A stretch of DNA of 57,428 nt from Desulfobacula sp. (GTDB taxonomy: Bacteria; Desulfobacterota; Desulfobacteria; Desulfobacterales; Desulfobacteraceae), in NCBI GenBank assembly GCA_020048635.1, contig JAIFMF010000051.1, positions 1 through 57,428 on the forward strand. Reading direction: 5' to 3'. A program made the position numbers and the translations under genes. Under the pieces are notes generated by a model. That model saw only the letters and a program-made list of their open reading frames with translations, did no database searches and was not told the origin of the DNA. Shown one piece after another: positions 46,061 to 53,987 of this stretch (the stretch's first letter is position 1; every line of letters starts with the position of its first letter).

Positions 46061-46114
46061 AATCTGATACGCTTTTTTCCTCAGACCTGACCCTTTTGAA
46101 CCAGGAGCCCTTAT

Positions 46115-47137
46115 ATGAATAGACTGCCCTTGCTTTTTTTTATTTTTTTGATCCCTGGCCTTGTTCAATCCTGCGCCACACTAAGGAGGGATGTGATGAG
46201 AAAAGATCCTCTGATCGGAACCATTATCGATACCCGGACCTCTTCGCCCATGGATTTTGACACCCTGATCAAAAGGATCACTGCCTGCGATGTGATTTAT
46301 CTGTCTGAAAAGCATGACAACCCCGATCACCATGCTATGCAGCAGCGCGTCATAAAAAGCCTGATTGAAGGTGGCCTTACCCCCCTCATCGGGTTTGAAT
46401 TCTTTTCCATGGAAGATACGCCCGATCTTCTCAATTTCATAGATTCTGGAAAAGTTTCCCATTCAAAGGGCCTTACAAAAATCATTGAATCCGACTTAAG
46501 AAAAAAACTCGGCTGGGACACCCAGCCCGATGAGATGTGGGCCTATTATTATGATCTTCTAACGCTTGCCCGGGACAACCGCCTTGAAGCCGCAGGCATT
46601 GATCTTCCCGAAACCTTGAAAAAACGGATTACAAGAAAGGGAATCAACGGGATCACGCCCATTGAAAAAGAACAGGTTTTTTCAACCTCTCCGCCGGATC
46701 AGGCCTATAAGGACTATATGTTTTCCATTTTCAAAGCAGTCCACTGCGGCATGCAGCACGAACAGATGCAGGCAAAGCTTTATGATACCTGGCTGGCCCG
46801 GAACGATAAAATGGCCTTGTCCATCACAAGGCTGAAACAGCATCATAAAGGACCTCTTGTCGTCATCATCGGCGGTGGCCACACCGAATACGGTCTTGGT
46901 TTAATCAACCGGGTTTCAGCCATTGATCCGAACCTCAGCCAGATCAATTTCGCCTTCAGGGAAATCAGTACAGCCCCTGCCGATCTGTCCGAATACATTG
47001 CCCCCCTTGACCTGGAAGGATATGAAAAAACCCCTCCGGCCGATTATCTCTTTTTTACTCAGAGGGTTTCTTACGAAGATCCCTGTGAAGAATTCAGAAA
47101 AACCATGCAGAGAATGAAAAAACCGGCTGGAAATTAA
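46115..47137 (+). CDS. ChaN-like lipoprotein (Cofac_haem_bdg family)
   Basis: A 340-residue lipoprotein. The signal peptide ends in a lipobox LVQSC (Cys20), so the mature protein is membrane-anchored. The body matches the ChaN/PF04187 type: VIYLSEKHDNPDHHAMQQRVI near residue 51, GFEFFSMED, AAGIDLPETLKKRI and VVIIGGGHTEYGLG. ChaN of Campylobacter binds heme. Cytochrome-rich genes follow downstream, so a heme-related role is possible. A GGAGCCC-like site precedes the ATG. Confidence 0.85.
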   Translation: MNRLPLLFFIFLIPGLVQSCATLRRDVMRKDPLIGTIIDTRTSSPMDFDTLIKRITACDVIYLSEKHDNPDHHAMQQRVIKSLIEGGLTPLIGFEFFSMEDTPDLLNFIDSGKVSHSKGLTKIIESDLRKKLGWDTQPDEMWAYYYDLLTLARDNRLEAAGIDLPETLKKRITRKGINGITPIEKEQVFSTSPPDQAYKDYMFSIFKAVHCGMQHEQMQAKLYDTWLARNDKMALSITRLKQHHKGPLVVIIGGGHTEYGLGLINRVSAIDPNLSQINFAFREISTAPADLSEYIAPLDLEGYEKTPPADYLFFTQRVSYEDPCEEFRKTMQRMKKPAGN

Positions 47138-47260
47138 AATTTCCCTTGACGAAAAAAGATAGCCCTGATCCAGGGAAACAAAACACATCCGGCAATTTCC
47201 CCGGCATATTATTACCATCTGCCCTTAACTCCTTGTCTGTGGCCCTTTTTGAACTTAAGT

Positions 47261-48640
47261 TCAGTAACTATTTAGCTGTATCCCGTATTTTTTGATACGC
47301 TTCCAGATTGTAACCCGGCTCACACCCAACCTTTGGGCGGCCCTGGTCTGATTCCCATCTTCTCTTTGAAGCACATCAAGAAGCCTTTCTTTTTCAGATA
47401 GCCCGATCTTGATGACATCTGCAAACACTTGATCCTTGACAGGTTGCTGGATAAAAGACCTGCCGGATGCAATTTTTTCCGGAAGATGTTCCGGGCCAAT
47501 GCTTTTCCCCCTTGCCAGCACAAAGGCATATTCGATAGTATTTCTTAATTCCCGCACATTGCCGGGCCAGGGATATGCCACCATGATGCGCATGGCCTCA
47601 GGTGTGAACCCCAGAATATTTTTCCCTGTTTTTTCTGCATGAAACTGTATAAAATGCTGAATAATCAAAGTGATATCGTCTTTGCGCCAGCGAAGCGGGG
47701 GGCAAGTTAACGGAAACACATTGATTCTGAAAAACAGATCTTCCCTAAATTTTCCCAGGGCAATCATTTTTTCAAGATCCCTGTTGGTTGCTGTGATAAT
47801 ACGGACATCGATGGGGATGGATCTGTTAGCCCCTACCCGTTGAATCATCTTTTCCTCCAGGACCCTGAGCAGTTTGACCTGGACAGATAGCGGAATATCC
47901 CCGATTTCATCCAGAAAAAGAGTCCCTTTATGCGCAGCCTCAAATCTTCCGATTCTGTCACTGTCCGCACCGGTATAAGCCCCTTTGACATGTCCGAAAA
48001 GCTCACTTTCAAGAATATTTTCGCTTAACGCCGCGCAATTGACCTTTATGAACGGCTTTTGGGCCCGCCGACCGGTCTCATGCAGGGCTTTTGCAACCAT
48101 TTCCTTTCCGGTTCCGCTCTCCCCCAGGATCATGACGGGCGTATCCAGTGAGGACAGGCTGTCAATGCCGTCATAAAGGCTTTGCATGATCGGCGTTCTT
48201 CCGATGATGCCGTGGAAGCCGTCATCAATATGATACATCCGTTTGATGGATGCGAGCTCATTTTTATAATTGATGTTCTCAGAAATATCTTTCAGGGTTT
48301 CAACCGCACCCACAATCTCTTTTTTTTCATTAAACAGAACCGTGGCGCTTTTTATAATGGGAATTGCCCGGTTCCGGCGGTCGGTAATAACACATTTCTT
48401 TTCCCTCACAAACTCCTCTGAAAACAGTTCGCACCAATTTTTCCCTGAGCCCTTACCAATGATTTTACACCCGGTGCAATTCAGTATTCTGCAGGATCGG
48501 CCCTTTAATTCTTCTTCCGTATACCCTGTCATTAATTGGGCATTCTTGTTGGCAGCGATAAAAAAACCTTTTTCATCCACGATAATGATGCCATCCTGAA
48601 CCGAATCTATGATCGGACGCCATTGTCTTTCAATATCCAT
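47261..48640 (-). CDS. Sigma-54-dependent activator with cysteine-rich PAS domain
   Basis: A 459-residue enhancer-binding protein. The N-terminal PAS domain (about residues 5-120) carries five cysteines at 50, 55, 58, 70 and 83, a possible Fe-S or redox sensor. The AAA+ domain has Walker A GESGTGKE (173-180), GAYTGA (220-225, Tyr for the usual Phe) and Walker B LFLDEIGD. A Fis-type HTH (DGNQTRAAQRLGVSRVTIW) ends the protein. It is divergent from the rhodanese/octaheme operon, whose promoter is of the sigma-54 type, so it is the probable activator. A 14-bp palindrome (47250-47263) overlaps its stop codon. Confidence 0.93.
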   Translation of the reverse strand: MDIERQWRPIIDSVQDGIIIVDEKGFFIAANKNAQLMTGYTEEELKGRSCRILNCTGCKIIGKGSGKNWCELFSEEFVREKKCVITDRRNRAIPIIKSATVLFNEKKEIVGAVETLKDISENINYKNELASIKRMYHIDDGFHGIIGRTPIMQSLYDGIDSLSSLDTPVMILGESGTGKEMVAKALHETGRRAQKPFIKVNCAALSENILESELFGHVKGAYTGADSDRIGRFEAAHKGTLFLDEIGDIPLSVQVKLLRVLEEKMIQRVGANRSIPIDVRIITATNRDLEKMIALGKFREDLFFRINVFPLTCPPLRWRKDDITLIIQHFIQFHAEKTGKNILGFTPEAMRIMVAYPWPGNVRELRNTIEYAFVLARGKSIGPEHLPEKIASGRSFIQQPVKDQVFADVIKIGLSEKERLLDVLQREDGNQTRAAQRLGVSRVTIWKRIKKYGIQLNSY

Positions 48641-48653
48641 ATCAGCCTCATCT

Positions 48654-48789
48654 GCGTTAATCTTGTTAACAGCTAAGTTAACGCATCATTAACATATATG
48701 CAACTGCTATCTTTTAAACCCTTGGGGGAAATTGTGGGCACACGGTCATTTTTATTTTTAAATCCAATATGTTAATCTATATGATAACA
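48654..48789. promoter_or_regulatory. Candidate enhancer sites (UAS) of the sigma-54 activator
   Basis: Repeated GTTAA/TTAAC elements lie between the activator gene and its target promoter: GCGTTAA (48654-48660) with TTAACGC (48678-48684) as an inverted repeat around a central GTTAAC (48665-48670), ATTAAC (48688-48693), and TGTTA/TAACA (48770-48774, 48785-48789). Distances of 15-150 nt upstream of the promoter are typical for such enhancers. Confidence 0.5.
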
Positions 48790-48802
48790 ATCCTGAAAGT
48801 CG

Positions 48803-48818
48803 TGGCACGCTCATTGCT
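48803..48818 (+). promoter_or_regulatory. Sigma-54 promoter of the rhodanese/octaheme operon
   Basis: TGGCAC-gctca-TTGCT is a perfect match to the -24/-12 consensus TGGCAC-N5-TTGCW. The predicted start is near 48830, about 60 nt before the first gene. The divergent gene encodes a sigma-54 activator. Confidence 0.88.
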
Positions 48819-48890
48819 CAAAAGAGGTTTGAAAAATTGGAAGTAAACCGTGACTCCCACAACCCAAACTTTGATAAAAAAGGAGACCCT

Positions 48891-49325
48891 ATGAAGAAAA
48901 ATATCGTGAACCCGTTGATTCTTGTATTTCTTTCAGGACTTTTGCTATTGGCCGGATGCACACTTGACAAAACCGCAAAAACCGCTGAGACCCAGACAGA
49001 AGACCGGTCATGGATGTTTCATGACATTGTGGATGCAGAATTTGTGAAAACCCATATGGATATCCCCATGCCCGGCAATGTCATGCTGATTGATTCAAGG
49101 CCCTATAAAACAAAATTTATCCAGGGCCATATTCCCGGAGCAATCAGCATCCCGTTTTCAGAATTTGATCAGAAAATAAATCTTCTTCCTGAAGATAAAA
49201 CCGCTCTTCTGATTTATTATTGCGAAGGAGAAACTTGCAAACTCAGCCATAATTCAGCCCGGAAAGCCGAAGCCCTGGGGTATAAAAATGTTAAGGTATA
49301 TTCCAAGGGATATCCGGAATGGTGA
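48891..49325 (+). CDS. Rhodanese-domain lipoprotein (first domain of a frame-shifted pair)
   Basis: The start is ATG 48891, with AAGGAGA upstream. A lipoprotein signal with lipobox LLAGC (Cys24) leads to a rhodanese domain: LIDSRPYKTKFIQGHIPGA and an active-site loop YYCEGETCKLSHNSA. The frame ends in GYPEW followed at once by UGA-C (49323-49326). Skipping one base there joins it to the second rhodanese domain in the +1 frame. As a separate protein it is an exported single-domain sulfurtransferase of 144 residues. It probably handles sulfane sulfur for the octaheme cytochrome encoded downstream. Confidence 0.8.
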   Translation: MKKNIVNPLILVFLSGLLLLAGCTLDKTAKTAETQTEDRSWMFHDIVDAEFVKTHMDIPMPGNVMLIDSRPYKTKFIQGHIPGAISIPFSEFDQKINLLPEDKTALLIYYCEGETCKLSHNSARKAEALGYKNVKVYSKGYPEW

Positions 49326-49650
49326 CCGTTTCGCCAGCATCCTTGCAAACAATCCTGAGTCCATTCTGCTCGTTGACGTCCGTGACCCAGATGAGTTTAA
49401 AAAAGGGTCGTTTAAAACCGCCGTCAACATCCCTGTAGAAAATCTTGAGAAAAAGATAAACGACCTTCCGGCAGACAAACCCGTTGTTTTTGTCTGCACA
49501 ACCGGTGCCAGAAGCGGAGAAGCTTTTTATATGGCAAAGGACTTGAGATCATCCTTAAAAGAAGTGTATTATGTGGAAGCTGGAATTACCTTCAAAGGGG
49601 ATAGTCAGTATGAAATCAAAAAACCGAAAAAACTCGGATCAGATAAATAA
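49288..49650 (+). CDS. Second rhodanese domain in the +1 frame
   Basis: The open frame overlaps the previous gene. Homology starts near GDRFASILANN (about 49321) and continues as LLVDVRDPDEFKKGSF and FVCTTGARSGEAF, where Cys is the rhodanese nucleophile. The overlap portion (LRYIPRDIR) is the out-of-frame reading of the first domain and not a convincing N terminus, and no signal peptide is present. Most likely the two halves are one tandem-rhodanese lipoprotein joined by a +1 shift at UGG-UGA-C, or a frameshift mutation or sequencing error. Independent translation would leave this domain in the cytoplasm. Confidence 0.7.
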   Translation: MLRYIPRDIRNGDRFASILANNPESILLVDVRDPDEFKKGSFKTAVNIPVENLEKKINDLPADKPVVFVCTTGARSGEAFYMAKDLRSSLKEVYYVEAGITFKGDSQYEIKKPKKLGSDK

Positions 49651-49674
49651 TAAAATAGCAAAGGAGATACCCTC

Positions 49675-50025
49675 ATGTTTAAAAAAATAATAATTCTGTT
49701 TACGGCAGTCCTGTTTATCCTTGTGTCCAATGCCGCACTCGTTGCCTCTGAAGGCCCCAAAGGCAACGACAGAAAAGGCAAATACACCTATCGGAAAGTG
49801 TATAAATCCTGCTCAGAGGCGGGCCAGGTTGAATCTGCGACCCCGAAAATCAGTCCTTCCGATAAAACCATGGCAGAATGGAAAGCAATTTTTGATACTA
49901 AAAACTTTAATGAATTCGGCTGCAAGGATCATTGGACTGCCTTATCCAATGAAGACATCCTTGACATTTATTCTTATTTTTATGGTCATGCGTCGGATTC
50001 CTCCTCGCCAGCCACATGCAAATAG
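49675..50025 (+). CDS. Exported cytochrome c-like protein lacking a heme motif
   Basis: A 116-residue protein with a signal peptide (KKIIILFTAVLFILV, cleavage likely near residue 25). The mature part resembles small class I cytochromes (KGKYTYRKVYKSC ... SPSDKTMAEWKAIFD ... LSNEDILDIYSYFYGHA), but where CxxCH is expected it has CSEAG. Only three cysteines (46, 83, 115) occur. It is therefore probably a heme-free cytochrome-fold protein, perhaps a docking or sulfur-binding partner of the octaheme cytochrome. AAGGAGA precedes the ATG. It lies 24 nt after the rhodanese gene. Confidence 0.75.
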   Translation: MFKKIIILFTAVLFILVSNAALVASEGPKGNDRKGKYTYRKVYKSCSEAGQVESATPKISPSDKTMAEWKAIFDTKNFNEFGCKDHWTALSNEDILDIYSYFYGHASDSSSPATCK

Positions 50026-50101
50026 GGATTTCAAAAAGGACGGAGACCGTACTCCGTCCTTTTTACCGGCTCATATCCCCCATTCACCCATGGAGATGCC
50101 T

Positions 50102-51733
50102 ATGAAAAACCAGATTTTATCCACCTGCGGCCTGGCCGCAACAGCTATCGTCACTCTTTTGTGTTTTCTTATCCCGGTCTTTGCCTCCACGCCGGAAAAC
50201 GGCGAAGAGGCCATGGGAAGACGCTTTGCAAGACAGGCTGTTAAGGACAGCAAACAATGGACAACCACAGACCATAAAAAAATGGAAATTCTGAACAAAA
50301 ATTTCACTTCAGGAGAAGAAATTACAAAGGCCTGCGTTTCCTGCCACTCTGAAGCCGCAACCCAGTTCCATAAAACCATTCACTGGACATGGCTGGCCTC
50401 TGAGGATAAAAGCGATCTGCGGTATGGCAAAGCCGGTTTTTCAGTGAATAATTTTTGTATTTCCGGTAATGCCATGGAAGACAAAGGCTGCCTGAGCTGC
50501 CATACCGGCTGGAATCAGAAAGGGATTCAGGGCGAGGTCAATTGCCTGAAATGCCACAATTCTTCCGGATTCAATTTTGATGAAGCCTTTTCCGATGTCA
50601 AATCCTTTCTGGAAGGAGACGACCCCGAGACCCATGAAATGGCAAAAGATATCCAGCAGGAGATCAAAAAAGCCGTCACCCAGGTCACCTTCCCGGAACG
50701 GAAAAACTGCGGGGACTGCCATTTTAACGGCGGCGGCGGAGATGGGGTGAAACACGGGGATCTGGACACCTCCCTGACAAAACCCAACCGGACGCTGGAT
50801 GTGCACATGGGAACGGACGGGAAAAATTTCACCTGCACTCGGTGTCATACCACAAAGGATCATCATATCTCGGGCCGGATTTATACCAACCCTGCTGTTG
50901 AATCCCATAAAAGCCTTATCGAAGACGATCTGGCCCCGAAAATCACCTGCGTCTCCTGCCACAGCAGCACCCCCCACAAAAATGATTCAAAAATGAACGA
51001 CCATACGGATGTGGTGTCCTGCCAGGCTTGTCATATTCCAAGCTATGCGCGGGTGAACCCCACCATGATGCGCTGGGACTGGTCAAAGGCCGGAAAAATG
51101 AAAGATGGAAAACCCTATGTTGAAGATGGCGAGTTCGGAAAACCCATTTACAAGACCATCAAAGGGGAATTCAAATGGGCAAAGAACGTCGTGCCGGAAT
51201 ATTTCCGGTTCAATGGGTCTTTAACCAGCACAACCGCCGATGATGTCATTGATCCCGGAAAGATCGTCGAAGTCAGCCGGCCGGTGGGTGAGAAATCCGA
51301 TCCCAAAGCCCTGATCTTTCCGTTTAAAATTCACCAGGGAAAACAGCCCTATGATAAAATCCACAACAAACTGCTGGCCCCCATACTTTCAGGACCCAAG
51401 GGATTCTGGACAACCCTGGATATGAACGATGCCATTGAGCGCGGCAATAAAGCACTCGGTATTCCGTATTCCGGTGAATTCGATTATGTCGAAACCACCT
51501 ATGCCGTTCCCATCACCCACATGGTTGCACCCAAGGAAGCCGCATTGGCCTGCAACGAATGCCATATCCGGAAAACATCCAGGCTTGCGAGCATAACAGA
51601 CCTGTACATTCCCGGCCGGGATCAATTCCGACTTGTGGATACCATTGGATGGGTGTCTGTTCTCGGCGCTTTGGCGGCTGTTCTTTTGCATGGCCTTGGC
51701 CGATTTTTTACCCGAAACGGAAAGGAGGACTAA
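50102..51733 (+). CDS. Octaheme c-type cytochrome, tetrathionate reductase (OTR) family
   Basis: About 543 residues from ATG 50102 (GGAG upstream). A signal peptide is followed by eight CxxCH heme motifs: CVSCH, CLSCH, CLKCH, CGDCH, CTRCH, CVSCH, CQACH and CNECH. A single C-terminal membrane helix (VSVLGALAAVLLHGLG) anchors it outside the membrane. Number and spacing fit the octaheme tetrathionate reductase family, which reduces tetrathionate, nitrite or hydroxylamine in vitro. The following cytochrome b would connect it to quinone. With two rhodaneses upstream, a sulfur-compound substrate is likely, but direction and substrate are unproven. Confidence 0.88.
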   Translation: MKNQILSTCGLAATAIVTLLCFLIPVFASTPENGEEAMGRRFARQAVKDSKQWTTTDHKKMEILNKNFTSGEEITKACVSCHSEAATQFHKTIHWTWLASEDKSDLRYGKAGFSVNNFCISGNAMEDKGCLSCHTGWNQKGIQGEVNCLKCHNSSGFNFDEAFSDVKSFLEGDDPETHEMAKDIQQEIKKAVTQVTFPERKNCGDCHFNGGGGDGVKHGDLDTSLTKPNRTLDVHMGTDGKNFTCTRCHTTKDHHISGRIYTNPAVESHKSLIEDDLAPKITCVSCHSSTPHKNDSKMNDHTDVVSCQACHIPSYARVNPTMMRWDWSKAGKMKDGKPYVEDGEFGKPIYKTIKGEFKWAKNVVPEYFRFNGSLTSTTADDVIDPGKIVEVSRPVGEKSDPKALIFPFKIHQGKQPYDKIHNKLLAPILSGPKGFWTTLDMNDAIERGNKALGIPYSGEFDYVETTYAVPITHMVAPKEAALACNECHIRKTSRLASITDLYIPGRDQFRLVDTIGWVSVLGALAAVLLHGLGRFFTRNGKED

Positions 51734-52378
51734 ATGATTGATCAAAAAACCATCAAAATCTATCTTTATACCCGGTTTGAGCGCATCTGGCACTGGTTCC
51801 AGGCCATTGTGATCGTTATTCTGATCCTCACCGGGCTTGAAATCCACGGCACCTATTCTCTTCTTGGATTTCAAACCGCCGTCAAACTTCATAATTATCT
51901 GGGTCTGACCTGGCTTACCCTGTTTGCTTTTTTTATTTTCTGGCTTCTCACCACAGGGGAATGGAGACAATATATCCCCACAACCAAAAAACTTTTTCTG
52001 GTTATCCGCTATTATGCCTGGGATATTTTCAAAGGAGGTCCCCATCCGGTTCAAAAATCAACGCATGCCAAGCATAATCCCTTGCAGCGACTGGCTTATC
52101 TCGGTATTTCCGCCATGCTTTTGCCGGTGCAGATGGTGACGGGGCTTTTATATTATCTTTACAATGACCTGCAAGGATTGTTTCCGCTTTCCATCCTTGC
52201 AGGCATACACACTCTCATCGCATTTTTCCTCCTGAATTTTTTAATCATCCACCTTTATATGATCACCACCGGGCATTCTGTTCTGGGACATATTGCCGGA
52301 ATGATTACCGGCTGGGAAGAAGTATACAAAACAACAGCCATTGAAGACTGGGAAACCAAAGCCATTCGAAAAAATTAA
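51734..52378 (+). CDS. Cytochrome b561-type membrane subunit
   Basis: A 214-residue membrane protein with four hydrophobic helices and histidines in helices 1, 2 and 4 (RIWHWFQ, AVKLHNYLG, IHTLIAF, IIHLYMITTGH) typical of di-heme cytochrome b partners. It would pass electrons between menaquinone and the octaheme cytochrome. AAGGAGG precedes the ATG, which directly follows the octaheme stop. It closes the sigma-54 operon; a strong terminator follows. Confidence 0.88.
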   Translation: MIDQKTIKIYLYTRFERIWHWFQAIVIVILILTGLEIHGTYSLLGFQTAVKLHNYLGLTWLTLFAFFIFWLLTTGEWRQYIPTTKKLFLVIRYYAWDIFKGGPHPVQKSTHAKHNPLQRLAYLGISAMLLPVQMVTGLLYYLYNDLQGLFPLSILAGIHTLIAFFLLNFLIIHLYMITTGHSVLGHIAGMITGWEEVYKTTAIEDWETKAIRKN

Positions 52379-52380
52379 AA

Positions 52381-52423
52381 GATTCCTCCTGCGGAAACGA
52401 TTCCGTCTTCCGCAGGAGGAATC
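52381..52423 (+). terminator. Strong hairpin terminator after the octaheme/cytochrome b operon
   Basis: Perfect 16-bp inverted repeat (52381-52396 and 52408-52423, 11-nt loop) immediately after the cytochrome b stop, followed by TTTGTCT. Confidence 0.82.
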
Positions 52424-52574
52424 TTTGTCTCACTCCAACGATACAACAGTGTTTCATTTTTTTTGTTTCTCTGCTGTCTCAAAAAACAAAAAACCTTCTT
52501 GCCATCTCTGATAAAATCCGATAATGTGCTGATATTTCAAGCCCATTAATTAAATTGTTCTTTTTTTTCACTTA

Positions 52575-52590
52575 TGGCATATGAATTGCT
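52575..52590 (+). promoter_or_regulatory. Sigma-54-type promoter of cydAB-rubredoxin
   Basis: TGGCAT-atgaa-TTGCT followed by T7 matches the -24/-12 consensus except for the last base of the -24 box. The predicted start is near 52602, about 55 nt before cydA. No copy of the GTTAAC enhancer motif is evident in the 150 nt upstream, so the activator is uncertain. Confidence 0.7.
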
Positions 52591-52656
52591 TTTTTTGGAA
52601 AAGTATTTTATTTTTGTAACAGCATCTGGTTAAAACAATGTTTAGTGGAGGAATTT

Positions 52657-53964
52657 ATGGATCCGGTTTTTCTGTCAAGACTGCAATTTGCCGCAGCCAC
52701 CATGTTCCATTTTCTTTTCGTACCGCTGACCCTGGGGATTTCCATCATCATCGCCTATATGGAAACAAAGTATGCAAGAACAGGGGATACGGTATATCTG
52801 AGAATGACCAAATTCTGGGGCAAACTTTTTCTCATTAATTTTGCCCTGGGGGTTGTCACGGGGATCACCCTTGAGTTCCAGTTCGGCACCAACTGGTCAA
52901 GATATTCCGAATATGTGGGGGACGTATTTGGGTCCCTGCTGGCCATTGAAGCTTCCGTGGCCTTTTTTCTCGAATCCACCTTCATCGGAATCTGGATTTT
53001 CGGATGGAAAAAAATGTCTGCCAAGGCCCATGCCGCCGTCATGTGGGTGGTGGCCGCAGCCGGAAATATTTCCGGTATCTGGATACTGACCGCCAACGGG
53101 TTTATGCAGAATCCCGTGGGCTATGCCTTGCGTAACGGCAGGGCGGAATTAACCGATTTTTTTGCCGTTCTCTTCAATTATAACAGCATCCTTCAAATCC
53201 TCCATGTCCTGCCCTCGGCCCTTGTCCTGGCCGCCTTTTTCATCATGGGCATCTCTGCCTATCATCTTTTGAAAAAACAGCATGTGGATGTTTTCATGCG
53301 ATCCTTTAAAATCGCTTTGCCGGTTGCCCTGGTATGCTCAGTTTTTGTGGCCCTTGTCGGTGATTTTCATGGCGTCAATGTGGCCAAAACCCAACCGGCT
53401 AAGCTTGCCGCCATGGAATCCCACTGGGAAACCCAGACCCGCGCCCCCATTGTCATGTTTGCCATTCCCGATGAAAAACTGGAAAAAAACACCATTGAGG
53501 TCATTTCCCTGCCCGGTCTCTTAAGTTTCCTCGGGTTTCACGATTTTAATGCCGAGGTCAAAGGCCTGAAAGATATCCCCAGGGATGAACGGCCTCCGGT
53601 TCTGCCGGTCTTTATCGGGTTCCGCACCATGGTGGGCATCGGAACGCTCTTAATCCTTTTAAGCGTCTACGGCTGGTTCCGAAGGAACAAAATTATGGAG
53701 AGCCCCGGCTATTTGAAAATATTGATGTTTTCCATTCCCCTCCCCTACCTTGCCATTGAAATGGGGTGGGTGGTGACGGAAGTCGGGCGCCAACCCTGGA
53801 TTGTATATGGGGTTTTGAAAACCGCAGACGCCGCCTCCCCGATTGCGGCCACCCAGGTTCTGTTCTCTCTTATCGGATTTATCCTGGTCTACGGCCTTCT
53901 GGGGGCTGTCGGGTTTTATCTCATGGCCCAGAATGCCAAAAAAGGCCCTGAGGCTGCACATTAA
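52657..53964 (+). CDS. cydA: Cytochrome bd quinol oxidase subunit I
   Basis: A 435-residue CydA starting at ATG 52657 (GGAGGAA upstream; an upstream GTG is less likely). Heme-ligand histidines appear in ATMFHFLF (His18) and LQILHVLPS (near residue 187). The quinol-site region is GDFHGVNVAKTQPAKLAAMESHW. The short Q-loop fits the bd-type without the long E. coli insertion. It reduces O2 at low pressure, a protective respiration in sulfate reducers. It forms an operon with cydB and rubredoxin. Confidence 0.95.
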   Translation: MDPVFLSRLQFAAATMFHFLFVPLTLGISIIIAYMETKYARTGDTVYLRMTKFWGKLFLINFALGVVTGITLEFQFGTNWSRYSEYVGDVFGSLLAIEASVAFFLESTFIGIWIFGWKKMSAKAHAAVMWVVAAAGNISGIWILTANGFMQNPVGYALRNGRAELTDFFAVLFNYNSILQILHVLPSALVLAAFFIMGISAYHLLKKQHVDVFMRSFKIALPVALVCSVFVALVGDFHGVNVAKTQPAKLAAMESHWETQTRAPIVMFAIPDEKLEKNTIEVISLPGLLSFLGFHDFNAEVKGLKDIPRDERPPVLPVFIGFRTMVGIGTLLILLSVYGWFRRNKIMESPGYLKILMFSIPLPYLAIEMGWVVTEVGRQPWIVYGVLKTADAASPIAATQVLFSLIGFILVYGLLGAVGFYLMAQNAKKGPEAAH

Positions 53965-53987
53965 CTAACAAATACAGGAGTTATGAT

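Noticed and set aside
47250..47263. 14-bp perfect palindrome TGAACTTAAGTTCA overlapping the activator stop codon
   Set aside because: No T-run, no clear role, and short AT-rich palindromes arise by chance. It may be part of a convergent terminator, but this is not supportable.
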